Source of the DNA: Zantedeschia hybrid cultivar
Lineage: Eukaryota > Streptophyta > Magnoliopsida > Alismatales > Araceae
Assembly (NCBI GenBank): GCA_030544215.1
Contig: JARZZO010000009.1
Location: forward strand, 52,571,129 to 52,635,128
DNA: 64,000 nucleotides
Direction: 5' to 3'
In this document: positions 50,384-60,302 of the stretch, piece by piece
Layout: every line of letters starts with the position of its first letter
Numbering within the stretch: the first letter of the stretch is position 1
Notes under the pieces: model-generated
Told to the model about the DNA's origin: nothing
Databases searched by the model: none
What the model saw: the letters and a program-made list of their open reading frames with translations, nothing else
Made by a program: the position numbers and the translations under genes

Positions 50384-51443
50384 TGTTAGTATTAGATGGT
50401 TTGAAAGCCAATCCGATACTATCTATTATTCAATTTATTAAATGGCATTAATTCATTGTGTGTAATTAGTTCGATCTATGTTTATCATATCACGATGAAG
50501 TCCATGAACATGTGCAACAATCTTTGGATTATGATGAGATCATAATTACGAGATAGAAGACTTATAAACACATGTTCTTAATTGTTCCTAGTCAGAGGAT
50601 GTTTGAGAAGGACATCAAACATCTGGATAGACTAGTACATGTTTCTTCAGCTCATATGATGAGGGTGACTAATCCTATAGGTCACTTATGTGGAGACACT
50701 ATGCTGGACCTGTAGGTGCTCATTGGGGAATGAGTTCACTGAACTGATCCGACCATGAATCGTTGGATGGTATATACCTCACTATTAACCAGCTCGATTC
50801 TTTTGTCTCGGTTGCGTAGATGATCCTTGGACCTGAGACACCAAAGATACCTTGTTAGTACGTCTATGAGCTTTGACTTTAATGAATCTCTAGCCATGGG
50901 TTATCAATAAGTCAAATGATCGGGTTCAGAGAACTGCCCTCGAAGGTAATTGTGTGTTCAATATGGGATCATTCGCTCTCGGTATTATGAGAGAGAATGT
51001 TCCAGGAAAGATGTGCTTAAGTCCCTGGCCAGGGCGGACTCTATATCAGATAAAGAGTTATCCGATATAGATTAGCAGCATCTGATTCAAGTGATTCGAC
51101 TTGCTAGGGTTTAACAGTAAACCATATCCTAGGTTGAATTGACAACATTGTATGGATGAAGGATTATATCCGCGCGCTAACCGATGACGAAAAGGTTCCT
51201 ATAGAGGGTTGCGATAACCCCAAGCTCGTCCGAATTTACTGTGGGACATTAAATTTGACTGATTAATTAATATAAGGATGTTAATTAATTCAGTGGGTCC
51301 GTAAGGAGTTTCTGGGCTTGATGGGCCATTAATTGGACTAGTATTTAGGCCTAGAGGGTCACACGCAAAAGGTTTTCAAGTCGATGGATTATTTGACAGG
51401 ATTTCGGATAAGTGTGGGTTTTTATGAAAAATCGCAAAACTTT
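50384..51443 (+). mobile_element. Copia LTR, truncated at its 3' end
   Basis: Starts TGTTAGTATTAGATGG and follows the family through CCCTGGCCAGGGCGGAC and GGCCTAGAGGGTCACACGC to about 51443, where Tat-type pol begins. About 1060 of roughly 1550 bp are present. At about 51117 it contains TAAACCATATCC, the sequence that would continue the outer LTR, so part of it may be the outer LTR after an LTR-LTR exchange. Confidence 0.75.
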
Positions 51444-52040
51444 TTATCTCAATTTGATATTATCTACATTCAATAAAAAACAATCAAAGGCTATGCCATA
51501 GCAGAACATCTCGCTCATCATCCCCTTCCCATTTTGATCCAGTCCGATCAGAGTTTTCGGATGAGAAACTGATATCCATAGACATAATCGAAGATGATAT
51601 GTGGACTCTGCATTTTGACGGAGCTCTGAATTCCCACGATAAGGGTATCGACATTGTTCTGTTGTCACCTGAAGGTGTCACCATTCCACAAGCCTGTCAG
51701 CTTGACTTTCCAGTCACTAACAATATAGCTGAATACGAGACACTCCTTGCTAGCCTCGAGGCTGCTCATCTCCATGGTGCCACCAAACTCAGAATTGTGG
51801 GTGATAACCAGTTGGTCCTTCGCCAAGTACTAACCAACTATCGAACTCTTGATCATAAACTTAAGCCTTATCAAGAACTCACTTCGGCTTATGCTAAGCA
51901 TTTCACTAAGTTGATCTTTATCCATGTTCCTCGAAATCAGAACATCTTAGCTGACACTCTAGCTTCTCTGGCATCTTCCCTTAATTTTCTAATCAGTAGA
52001 CAATGTGAATCGATCATTATTCATAGGCATCTCTCACCTA
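51444..52040 (+). pseudogene. Tat-type Ty3/gypsy RNase H region
   Basis: Starts in mid-protein at a QFDIIYIQ-stop-KTIKGYAIAEHLA block, the end of the first RNase H of plant Tat elements, followed by a frameshift and a second RNase H reading WTLHFDGALNSHDKG, IAEYETLLASLEAA, IVGDNQLVLRQV and LADTLASLAS. The carboxylates D, E, D, D of the family appear to be present. A doubled RNase H is the mark of the Tat lineage. Everything upstream is cut off by the copia LTR. Confidence 0.8.
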
Positions 52041-53431
52041 CCGTGAAAGACTCTTCATTCCTTAGGACTAAGGAGAAGTTGCTGAAGAAGGTCAGAGATG
52101 GAGATATTGTAGAGAAACGAGAGATTATGTTGATGGAGTTGCTAGAAGAGATGGATGATGAACACAAACCATGGTATTACGAAATTGCTAGATATTGTAA
52201 AGATCAATCATATCATAAAGAAGCCACAGCTGAAGAAAAAAGGGCTATCAGGAGAGTTGCTCAGAAGTACATTCTAGTTGGAGGAGCACTTTATAAACGA
52301 GGTTTTGATAGAGTTCTTTTGAGATGTTTAGACGAGCATGAGTTTTGGAAGATCATGGAAGGAGCTCATAATAGAGTTTGTGGTGGCCATGTTAATGGAC
52401 AAATGCTATCAAAGAAGATCCTTAGACAAGGATTCTATTGGCCAACCATGGAAGAAGATTGTGTAGGGTATGTCCGTAGGTGTGCCAAGTGTCAACTTCA
52501 CGCCGACAAGATCCACTACCCCGCATCTTCACTCCATCATGTTTCCTCCCCATAGCCTTTCTCCATGTGGGTTTTCAACGTCATTGGACCTCTTGGTAAT
52601 CCTGATTCTGATATTAAGCAGAAATCCTTCATTCTTACGGCAACAGAATACTTCACCAAGTGGGCAGAAGCCGAAGCTTGCACGGAAGTCAAAGCATCAA
52701 CCGTTTGCAAATTCATCATGAGGAACATCATCACAAGATTCGAAATTCCAAGCACCATCATCACCAACAATGGACTGCAGTTTGTATCACAAGAACTGAA
52801 AGACCTCTACAACAGGTATAAAATTGCATTACATCATTCGTCTCCTTATTATCTGCAAGGCAATGGCCAAGCAGAGGCAACTAACAAGACTTTGATAAAA
52901 ATCATCAAAAAGACGTGCAAATCTAATAAATTCACAGACTGGCCAGAGAAACTGATTGTGGTTCTATGGGCATACCGAACTTCAATCCGCACGCCCACTA
53001 GGCAGACTCCGTATTCCTTAACATTTGGAATGGAGGCGGTAATTCCATATGAAATCATCATACCGTCATTAAGAGTACAATTGAACAAGGAATTCTCTAT
53101 TGATGAGCATCGCTCAGCACTCCTCGCTCAATTGGAACTCTTAGACGAGAAAAGATGGTCAGCTGCTAATCACACACGAGTATATCAAAATAGATTAGCA
53201 TGTTTTTATCAAAAGAAAGTCATTAAACGTAAGTTCAAAGTTGGTGAAATAGTCGTCAAAAGAATCTTTGTAAAACCTGGTGGTCCGCGTTCTAAGCTCC
53301 AACCAAATTGGAAAGGACCATATGTCATGTCGCATGCTTTTCCTGATAACGCCTACCATTTAATTAATGTAGAAGGGTAAGAATTAAGTCACCCCTGGAA
53401 TGGTCTGTATCTTAAGAAATATTATCCTTAG
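52041..53431 (+). pseudogene. Tat-type Ty3/gypsy integrase, catalytic residues lost
   Basis: HHCC zinc site near 52370-52500 (GGHVNGQMLSKK and CAKCQLHAD). The core reads WVFNVIGPL with Asn at 52577-52579 and ITNNGLQF with Asn at 52766-52768 where the family has catalytic Asp; the Glu of GNGQAEATNK is kept. Stops lie at 52553-52555 (TAG, probably a former Trp) and 53378-53380. The frame ends with KKYYP and a TAG at 53429-53431. Both Asp-to-Asn changes and the Trp-to-stop change fit G-to-A mutation. Confidence 0.87.
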
Positions 53432-54203
53432 GTTAAAGAGTTGATCAGCATGGTGCAAAGACCAGTGGAATCAGAAAATTTAGAAACTCAAATTCCCTTA
53501 TCAGCCTGGATAATTTAATTCAAACACATTACTACACATACTGACACGTTTAGTTCGTAAGTAACAAGAGATGTAAAGTCCGAAGGAATACCGAAAGCTT
53601 GACTAAGAGTATAAAGTACAATTTATTCTTTTTAAACAAAAATTCTATTTTTACACTCGACCCACGATGTCGGAACGAGGCTTAGAATAGACTACCAAAA
53701 ATACCCGCCATCTTAGTAGGAGGCTGTCATAAAAAAAAGGGGGGAGATCCGTCCCATGAAAAGGAAAAGCAAAAGCAAAAACAAAAGGCAAAAAGGGAAC
53801 GCAAGGTCGTTACATTATAAACATTACACCAAGGCCATGAAATAAAATAAAAAGGGAACCCAAGGTCGTTAAATACCTAGTAAAGAAAATGACCGAACTC
53901 CAACATATATTAGGGTAAAGAAGGGATACCTTTCTGGGTCTCCGGAACCCTCTCGTGGGCTTTCTAAGCAAATTCTTCCTTTCTTTATAAAGCGGCGTAC
54001 TACAAGCATAAGAAACGGCCTAGATTGACTAAGGGTCAGACCATCGAATGGGATCACGAATGAAAACACAAGCTCAAGCACGATGAGTTTAAGTTAGATT
54101 ATTAAAGAACAATTTGAGAATTAAGTTAATAAATGAATATGTTCTTTTGATCTAAGTACCATATTGGTCTTTTAGTTTACGCAATATTTAAAAAAAATAT
54201 ATA
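53432..54203. other. Spacer between integrase and the antisense gene
   Basis: No supported gene on either strand. The short minus-strand frame at 53869-54081 has no recognisable motif. Confidence 0.5.
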
Positions 54204-54420
54204 TATTGATATTTCAAAATCCAAAAAATAGATATTTCAAAATCCAAAAAAATAGATATTTCAAAATCCAAAAATATATATTTCAAAATCCAAAAAAATA
54301 GATATTTTAAAATCCAAAAATATATATATTTCAAAATAATAAAAAAATAGATATTTCAAAATTCAAAAATATATATTTCAAAATCTAAAAATAGATATTT
54401 CAAAAAAAAAAAAAAAACGA
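54204..54420. repeat. AT-rich minisatellite
   Basis: About ten degenerate units of the form ATATTTCAAAATCCAAAAA, each 18-25 bp, with an A-run near 54404-54417. A simple tandem array, not a CRISPR: units touch without unique spacers. Confidence 0.85.
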
Positions 54421-54885
54421 ATATTCAAAACAAGACAAATATTTCAAAATCAAAATCCTAAAAATCAAATATTGCAATTGCAAAGCCAAACAAAAATTAT
54501 TTCAATTAACATCCGCTTGTCGCATTTGGTGTGTTTCATTCCTTTTATTTCTAGTGAGCATTTGCATGCTTGAGTGTTTCATAATTCCATTTCTTTTGAT
54601 AGTTATTATTACCTTTGTTAATAAAGGCTTCGCCCCTTAACCCTTCTACCAAGGAAAGAATTGATTAATCAATTACTTAATTGGGCAAGGGGCTAAGCCT
54701 GATAGATGCTTAACCTGTTTGTTCAAGTAATGTATAGGGTGCAGGTATGTAAGTCAAAGACAAAAGAGTACAAATCTGAAGACAAAGAGTTTCAAGTATA
54801 TCATCAAAATGTGTTTTGTATACATATTTGAGTCCATCAATATCAGGACTCACAAAAAAGAAGAAATGTACATGATAAGCAGCCC
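54421..54885. other. 3' flank of the antisense PMD gene
   Basis: AT-rich, no gene. If the antisense gene is transcribed, its 3' UTR and poly(A) site would lie here on the minus strand. Confidence 0.4.
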
Positions 54886-57762
54886 TCATGGTTGACTCTC
54901 CCCGGCCCCCTCATCAAATTGGCTCTGGATTTCATCTTGGGCGTCTGGTGCTGGTACTCGGCTAGGTGGAGGTGGCGGACCCATAGTGCTTGGACCGGCT
55001 TGGCCAAAAGACACGACAACACTGGCAGTGAAAGCACTCCCGTGTCCCCGCTCCTGAGCCCGCTGACGTGTTCGTCGGTACCGTTCCTCCACACTACGGC
55101 ACTAGTGCTCGGCGATGCCTAAGTGGACCCGGAGGGAGGACATCTCTGTGTCCTTCCGCTGCTGCTCTTGTCGCTCTCGCTCCCTCTCCTCAGTAATAAA
55201 CTCCAGCCAAGACTGGAGACGTGAAAACTCCCAAGGAAGGTCCCCGATGGAGAGACGAGCCACCTGCTCCTCAAGCTTACAGACCCGAGTAGCATCAGTC
55301 TCAGCCCTTTGAAGGGCTTCCTGAAGCTTAGTAACCTACAAGAGAAGACGTTGTCAGTCCAAGATAATCAAGCAATCAATGTCAATAATGGAAGTCAAAA
55401 GGTCAAAACTTACTTGGGAGGCCCGATCCTCTTCCGCAAGGGAGGCTCGGTAGATAGCAGAAGCAAGCTGACCCTGAAGATCAGCGATGGCAGCCTTATG
55501 AGCAGCCGCGGAAGATGAAGAAGCACCGGTAGAGAAGGGAGGAGGAGCCGCCTGCGTATACACGGCTCGCTGCACCAAAAGAACGACTGTCAGCGGCTAA
55601 ACGTCAAAATAAATTAATTAATCAAAATAAACATTTCATACGCATGAATACATACCAGATAAAATAACTCCTTCTGGACTTGTTCTAACTGGGCCTCCTC
55701 ATCTTGTAGGCGGGCCCGGAGGTCGATGATGGTCGCATCGCACGCATCCAGCATAACATACATGCATACATTCATTCACAAATTGGAATAAAGATAATAA
55801 TTAAAATGAAAGACGCATCAACGCATACTTACATCGAGTGGACGGAGGAGCTACAGCTGATCGGCGGAGTGTGTCCGATACTGCTGAAGATAAGTTGTGC
55901 TGCTCTTAGCATGAGACTCCACTCGGACACCTCGGCGATGCCAGTCTTCATACTGCTCCGGAAATTTTGCCCACCAATCTGTGAGGACTTGCTTCCCCCC
56001 CATCGACCGTCCAACTCTCTCCGGGACCTCCTCGTCCACCCATTCCTGGTGGAGGCCTAGGATCCTCATCACAAGGCGGAGGCGGAGGGGCTCGATCTCG
56101 TTCAGGTAGTGGACCCATATCTGCCTGCCGAACTGCCTCTGACCAGCCGTCACCCACGGCTGGCCTGCCTCGCCCATGCCCAAGTACGGGCGCCAGATTA
56201 CCTACATACATATAAGTTAGATGCGTTCATACATAAATACATTGCATTTAAAATGAGACATTGCATTTAAATAAAATAAACAATTGAAGTTAAGCAACTT
56301 ACCAGGAGCTCTGAGTAATCAAGGAACTGACGGCGGAGGGCCATCAGTTGGTGATGTTGTGGGGCCGTATCCACAATTGGCTGCCAACGGCGAGCCAACG
56401 GGACAGCATCCGGCCTCACAATCCACGCTCGGCCGAGCGGGAAGTAATAATAGTTCCACACCTGCATACATAAACATATAGATTATAAAAACATCATATC
56501 ACATCATTTGCATAAAATAAACAATAATTGAAAAGACTTATACCTGGAGAAACGGCGAGAAGCCGCTGATAATAGTCTCGCGGTCTGGCGTGACCGCAGA
56601 AAGATCGGCAAAGAGGTGGGCCAGGAGGGCCGCACCCCAGGCATACTCATGAAGGCTATCTAAATCATCCAATAAACTAAGAAACCTACAGTGGATATGG
56701 TCGCCCTTCATACCAAAGAGCAACCAACCAAAGAAGAAAACAAGGAAAACCCTAACCTGTCTATCTATCTTCTCCCCCTGACTAGGGTCACTACCATAGA
56801 CGATGGAGGAAGACCTAGCTAATCTATCTCTAAAAGCCTCCCGAGTCTCGTCTGATCGATGTCGGGGCTCTACTAATCCTAGGGCTACCTCTACCCTACT
56901 CTGGGTACAGTCCTAGACTCTCTACCCAGCCTGCCATAGACCTCTATCCCTAGGAGACTCTCTGCTAGTCCTAAATAATCAGGGTAGGTCACCTCACTCA
57001 CTGTCCGACCCTCTACTCTAAGGTCGGTGATCCTAACTATGTCCTCCAGACTTGGGACCATGTGGCCCCAAGGCATTAGGAATGCCCGACTCTCTGCATC
57101 CCACCTCTCCTACAGCGCCTGCAGGAGTACTAAATAGAGCCAGAAGGGCTCAATATTTAGGATCTCGCCAAACCCCATCCGGCGCAGTCGCACCTTCTGG
57201 AAGTCGGGCAGGCCTCGGTAGGCACCGATGACCAGATCCCAGGATATCCTGGCCCTCATCGTCCCCTGTAAATAATTCAACAATTTTTCATCAATCAATG
57301 GGCATTAAAAATAAATTTTCAAAATAAAAATATTCTATCTGAATGGCGTCGGACATGGTGGACGCCCATTGAAAGGCGTCCACTTGTCTTGACGCCATTT
57401 AGTCCAAATTTTATTATTCTTAAAAAAGGATCACTGACTTGAATGGCGTCGGTCCTAGGTGACACCCTTTGAAAGGCATCACCTGGTCTGGACGCCATTC
57501 AAGCTCGAAGTCGGACCTTTTGAAAAGGTCCCTTTCCCATGTTCATTCTTCACACAAATGCATCCATAGGGAACTTACCAGGTGGAAGACGCCCTCCCCT
57601 TCTTCTTCTTCTTCTCCCACCGCCGTGGGTGGAACCTCCTCCTTCTAAGAAGGCCGCCACCGCTGCGAGGTCGACCGGCGCCGCTTCGGGAGCCTCTTCC
57701 ATCACTGTGGTCGATGTCCGTCGTCGTTTCACGACAATCTTGCTTGATTGTCCCTTCTCCAT
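54886..57762 (-). pseudogene. Antisense PMD (plant mobile domain) gene, seven exons
   Basis: Minus-strand exons: 57762-57579, 57265-56544, 56461-56303, 56201-55833, 55748-55656, 55569-55414, 55335-54886. Introns 2 to 6 are phase 0; the exon 5 acceptor reads TG instead of AG. Exon 2 has the PMD signature (RWDAESRAFLMPWGHMVPSL, then EDIVRITDLRVEG) and IDRQVRVFLVFFFGWLLFG; exon 4 adds VIWRPYLGMG and FPEQYEDWH. Exons 5-7 encode a Gln/Glu/Arg-rich probable coiled coil, then a Pro-rich tail. Lesions: TAG in exon 2 (about 57110), a frameshift near 56900, TAG at 55851-55853 and at 55102-55104, and probably one indel in exon 1. PMD proteins occur as host genes and as passengers of plant transposons. 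Its position, antisense and downstream of Tat integrase, fits an extra antisense ORF of a Tat element. Biochemical role unknown. Confidence 0.78.
57345..57500. repeat. Four spaced dyads forming two ~56-bp palindromes, in intron 1 of the PMD gene
   Basis: Units 57345-57370, 57375-57400, 57445-57470 and 57475-57500 are each a GGCGTC-type half-site, exactly 10 nt, then a GACGC-type half-site. Adjacent units are inverted copies of each other, so each pair is a larger palindrome (for example GTGGACGCC against GGCGTCCAC at its centre). Confidence 0.85.
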
Positions 57763-58015
57763 GGTTTCGAGGGTTTAAGAGAGAGGGATGATGGGGGTCG
57801 AGTTTGAGAGAAAGAGAGAGAGCTCGGGTAAGAGGGAGTGAATGAGAGAGGGAGATGGCTGACAATGTGGGGAGGTTCGAGGTCGCCGGAGTTGGGAGGT
57901 TCGCCGGAGAGGAAGGGAGTCGCCAGAGAGGAAAGAGGACGAGGAGAGAGAGAGGTTTGAGAGAATGAGGAAGGAGAGCTCGGGCTCGCGCAGGTTCTGT
58001 TTGGAGAACTTAAAA
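57763..58015 (-). promoter_or_regulatory. CT-rich leader of the antisense PMD gene
   Basis: On the minus strand, text of the form GAGCCCGAGCTCTCCTTCCTC is followed by a pyrimidine-rich stretch up to the ATG at 57762. The same leader occurs at 3195-3335 (plus) and 29480-29310 (minus). CT-rich 5' leaders are common in plant genes; the promoter function is inferred. Confidence 0.5.
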
Positions 58016-58357
58016 CGCGTCGAGAGACAACGACGCCATTCAAAGCACATAAACTGAGGTGGCAAAGAAGAGATTTTGAAATTCGTAAACCGCGTCCAAG
58101 AGACACGACGTGTTTCAGGTTAAACCGTCAATTCTGCTCAGAATCGTACCACGAACAATGATTAAACATGTCCTCATAGTACGATGCATTTCACTAGATT
58201 AATTATAGGATTAATAGCAGAATTTTGTGCAAAGTAAGAGAGAGAATTGAAAGACGTCTACAAGTGTAGACGCGTTTTTAAGCATAATAAGGAATTAATC
58301 TTTAAATTTCGAAAATGAATTATGATTGAAAGACGTCTTTATTAGACGACGCGATTT
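58016..58357. repeat. Four spaced dyads upstream of the antisense PMD gene
   Basis: Units at 58016-58041, 58091-58116, 58253-58278 and 58332-58357, each with a 10-nt spacer (for example GACGTC, TACAAGTGTA, GACGCG). They lie in the presumed promoter region of the gene starting at 57762. Confidence 0.85.
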
Positions 58358-58839
58358 ACACCCGAAAAGCATATTTTAAGGAAAAATCATGGATAAATCA
58401 TAAAACTTTGGGGATTGATTCTTTATTGAACATAAATTCCTTATTACATTAAAGGGAATAAAAGAGAGCTTTCAAGGAAGAATTTCTCGAAGTCCCATTA
58501 CATATAGATATGCTAATCCTTTATGAGGTTCGTGTGAAGATTTTATACGATGGATGAAACTAATGTTCCACAGTGTAACTATAAGTTCAGTTGCTTCAAA
58601 ATCTTCGTCAAATTCCATGGTGCACTTCTTGATTGGAGAAATGGGGAAAACTTTGGGAACTCATGGCGAGGTATGCTAAGTTGAATATAGCAGCGATGAG
58701 GATTATATAGCACAAACTCAGTTGCCCCAATCAGTCGGAGCTCTACACCAGCTGTACGGCGTACTCGAATCATCTTCCCTACAAGTGCAAGTGGAGAAGA
58801 ATCGAATCCATATGATGGCATTGTCTTCAAATAAGCTCG
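58358..58839. other. Spacer between the two antisense genes
   Basis: AT-rich. A minus-strand frame of 83 codons (58579-58830) may be a further exon of the upstream PMD gene or its 3' UTR, but I see no clear motif or splice signals. Confidence 0.4.
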
Positions 58840-59859
58840 TCAATCAGCTCGAGTCTTAAGTTTGGGCACTCGGTTGATCATCATTTCATTGAATTTCACG
58901 ATATTGAAAATATGAAAGATTGGACTGTTTTGATATATCTTAGATGGTCTTGTAGAATTTCTACTATGGTACTCGAACTTGAAATGCAACTCAACCCACA
59001 AAGCAAAGAGGAGCATGCAGCCATGAGGAGGCTGACCTATAGATGCTGCAGAAAGTCCATTGTAGAGATAGACTAGGATCGTAGTGCCGATCTGTTTTCC
59101 TTCAAAGATCCCACAAATTGCACTAACTTGATCATCCTCCAGAATATTGTCCTGGGCAGGAAAGAATAGAGTTCCAGTCAGGTATGTGGTAAACGCCTTC
59201 ATCACATTCTCAGTATCATCTTCTTTGAGTTCTTCAATCTCATACAAAGTCCACTCTGCCAGCTTTGCAAGGTTAATCCCTTTCTTAGTAAGGCATCCTT
59301 GAACTTCTTTTGGATCCTTCATAATCTTCATCAATAATTACTGACCTGTGATAGTTTTCCTCATAAGAGCCATTTTGTTTAACATCAATTCATCATTGTT
59401 CAGCTTGATCTTAAGAAGGCCCAATAGAAGTTCGGCCTCTTCAAGAAGTATAGTGGATTTGAACTCAGTAAAAAGGAAAGTGTGAGTTTGTGGATGCCAC
59501 AACTCAATTAGAGCACCCATCGCTGCCCAATCCACGTTTGAACTTTTATAGCGCTTTGCATGGACAACTAAGCCTTGGATATTCCACTTGGAAACATAAG
59601 ATTGCATGGAGATAGTGATATTTTTCGCAAGCTTCCAAATCCAAGGAAGGGAAGATAATTTTCTTGGACCGAAAAAAAGAGGATATGCCTAGATGAATAA
59701 AGAAAATTGCTCTAATTCCATGAATAAATTGAAGAAGAAGAATTAAAAGAAAGAAAGGATTTAACTTACTTAAAAGTTAGGATCTCTCCCACTCAAATAA
59801 TCTTTCACCTCTGAAAGCTTCTCAAGCATCTTCTTTTTCCTCTTGTTTGAAGAATCCAT
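58840..59859 (-). pseudogene. Second antisense PMD-family gene
   Basis: Minus strand. Exon 1 runs from ATG 59859 to 59770 (Lys-rich start MDSSNKRKKK), donor GTAAGT, acceptor TCTAG, and exon 2 starts at 59688; both junctions are phase 0. The last codon of exon 1 is now TAA, probably a former CAA. Exon 2 reads FFGPRKLSSLPW, then the PMD signature ALIELWHPQTHTF and LLEEAELLLGL. A TAA at 59338-59340 lies next to a possible splice donor (CAG then GTCAGT), so it may be intronic or a real stop. The frame then continues to 58840 with LTKKGINLAKLAEW and a hydrophobic LVYLYNGLSAASIG stretch. It is shorter than the gene at 54886-57762, shares its orientation and lies directly upstream of it. Function unknown. 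Confidence 0.68.
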
Positions 59860-60081
59860 TTTGTTCTTGAGCTTTTTCCCCTTTGAAATCTTGAACTTTA
59901 GAGAAAATTCCTTACTTTGATCTCTAGATTGGATTTGGATTTGCCTTGATACGAGTTAAGAAACCTTATGTATAAAGGTTTACGAAATTGAAGAGTCTTT
60001 TTCGAATTGGAGAAGGGATAAACATGAAGAGAGATGGAGTCCAGATGGAACACAGCAAAAACCTGTTTCTGCGACTTAAAT

Positions 60082-60146
60082 GGCGTCAGTGAACAGCGAC
60101 GTTATTTGAATTATTATAATGGCGTCGGTGCGACACGACGCGTTTC
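60082..60146. repeat. Two spaced dyads upstream of the second PMD gene
   Basis: Units 60082-60107 (GGCGTC, AGTGAACAGC, GACGTT) and 60121-60146 (GGCGTC, GGTGCGACAC, GACGCG). They sit about 220-290 bp before the ATG at 59859 on the minus strand. Confidence 0.8.
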
Positions 60147-60302
60147 AGGATTTTCCTATTATTTGCTCGAAATTCTATGTTTATCCATATTTGATGCTTG
60201 CTTGAAATTACTGATGATTATTGAGTGTATAAAATTCAAAGAAATGACAACAAAGTTGAAAATCTTAAGAAGGTCCCAATGTGAGAGTTTATGAGTCCTA
60301 AC

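Larger units (their letters stand above)
41748..50665 (+). repeat. Right copy of the 8.9-kb direct repeat
   Basis: Collinear with 26540-35457 at an offset of 15,208 (15,207 between about 47815 and 50240 because of one-base indels). Similarity stops at 50665, where this copy goes on as a longer copia LTR while the left copy switches to Athila gag. Confidence 0.92.

Noticed and set aside
54204..54420. CRISPR-like regular array
   Set aside because: The units are AT-rich, degenerate and contiguous without unique spacers, in a plant nuclear context; it is a minisatellite.
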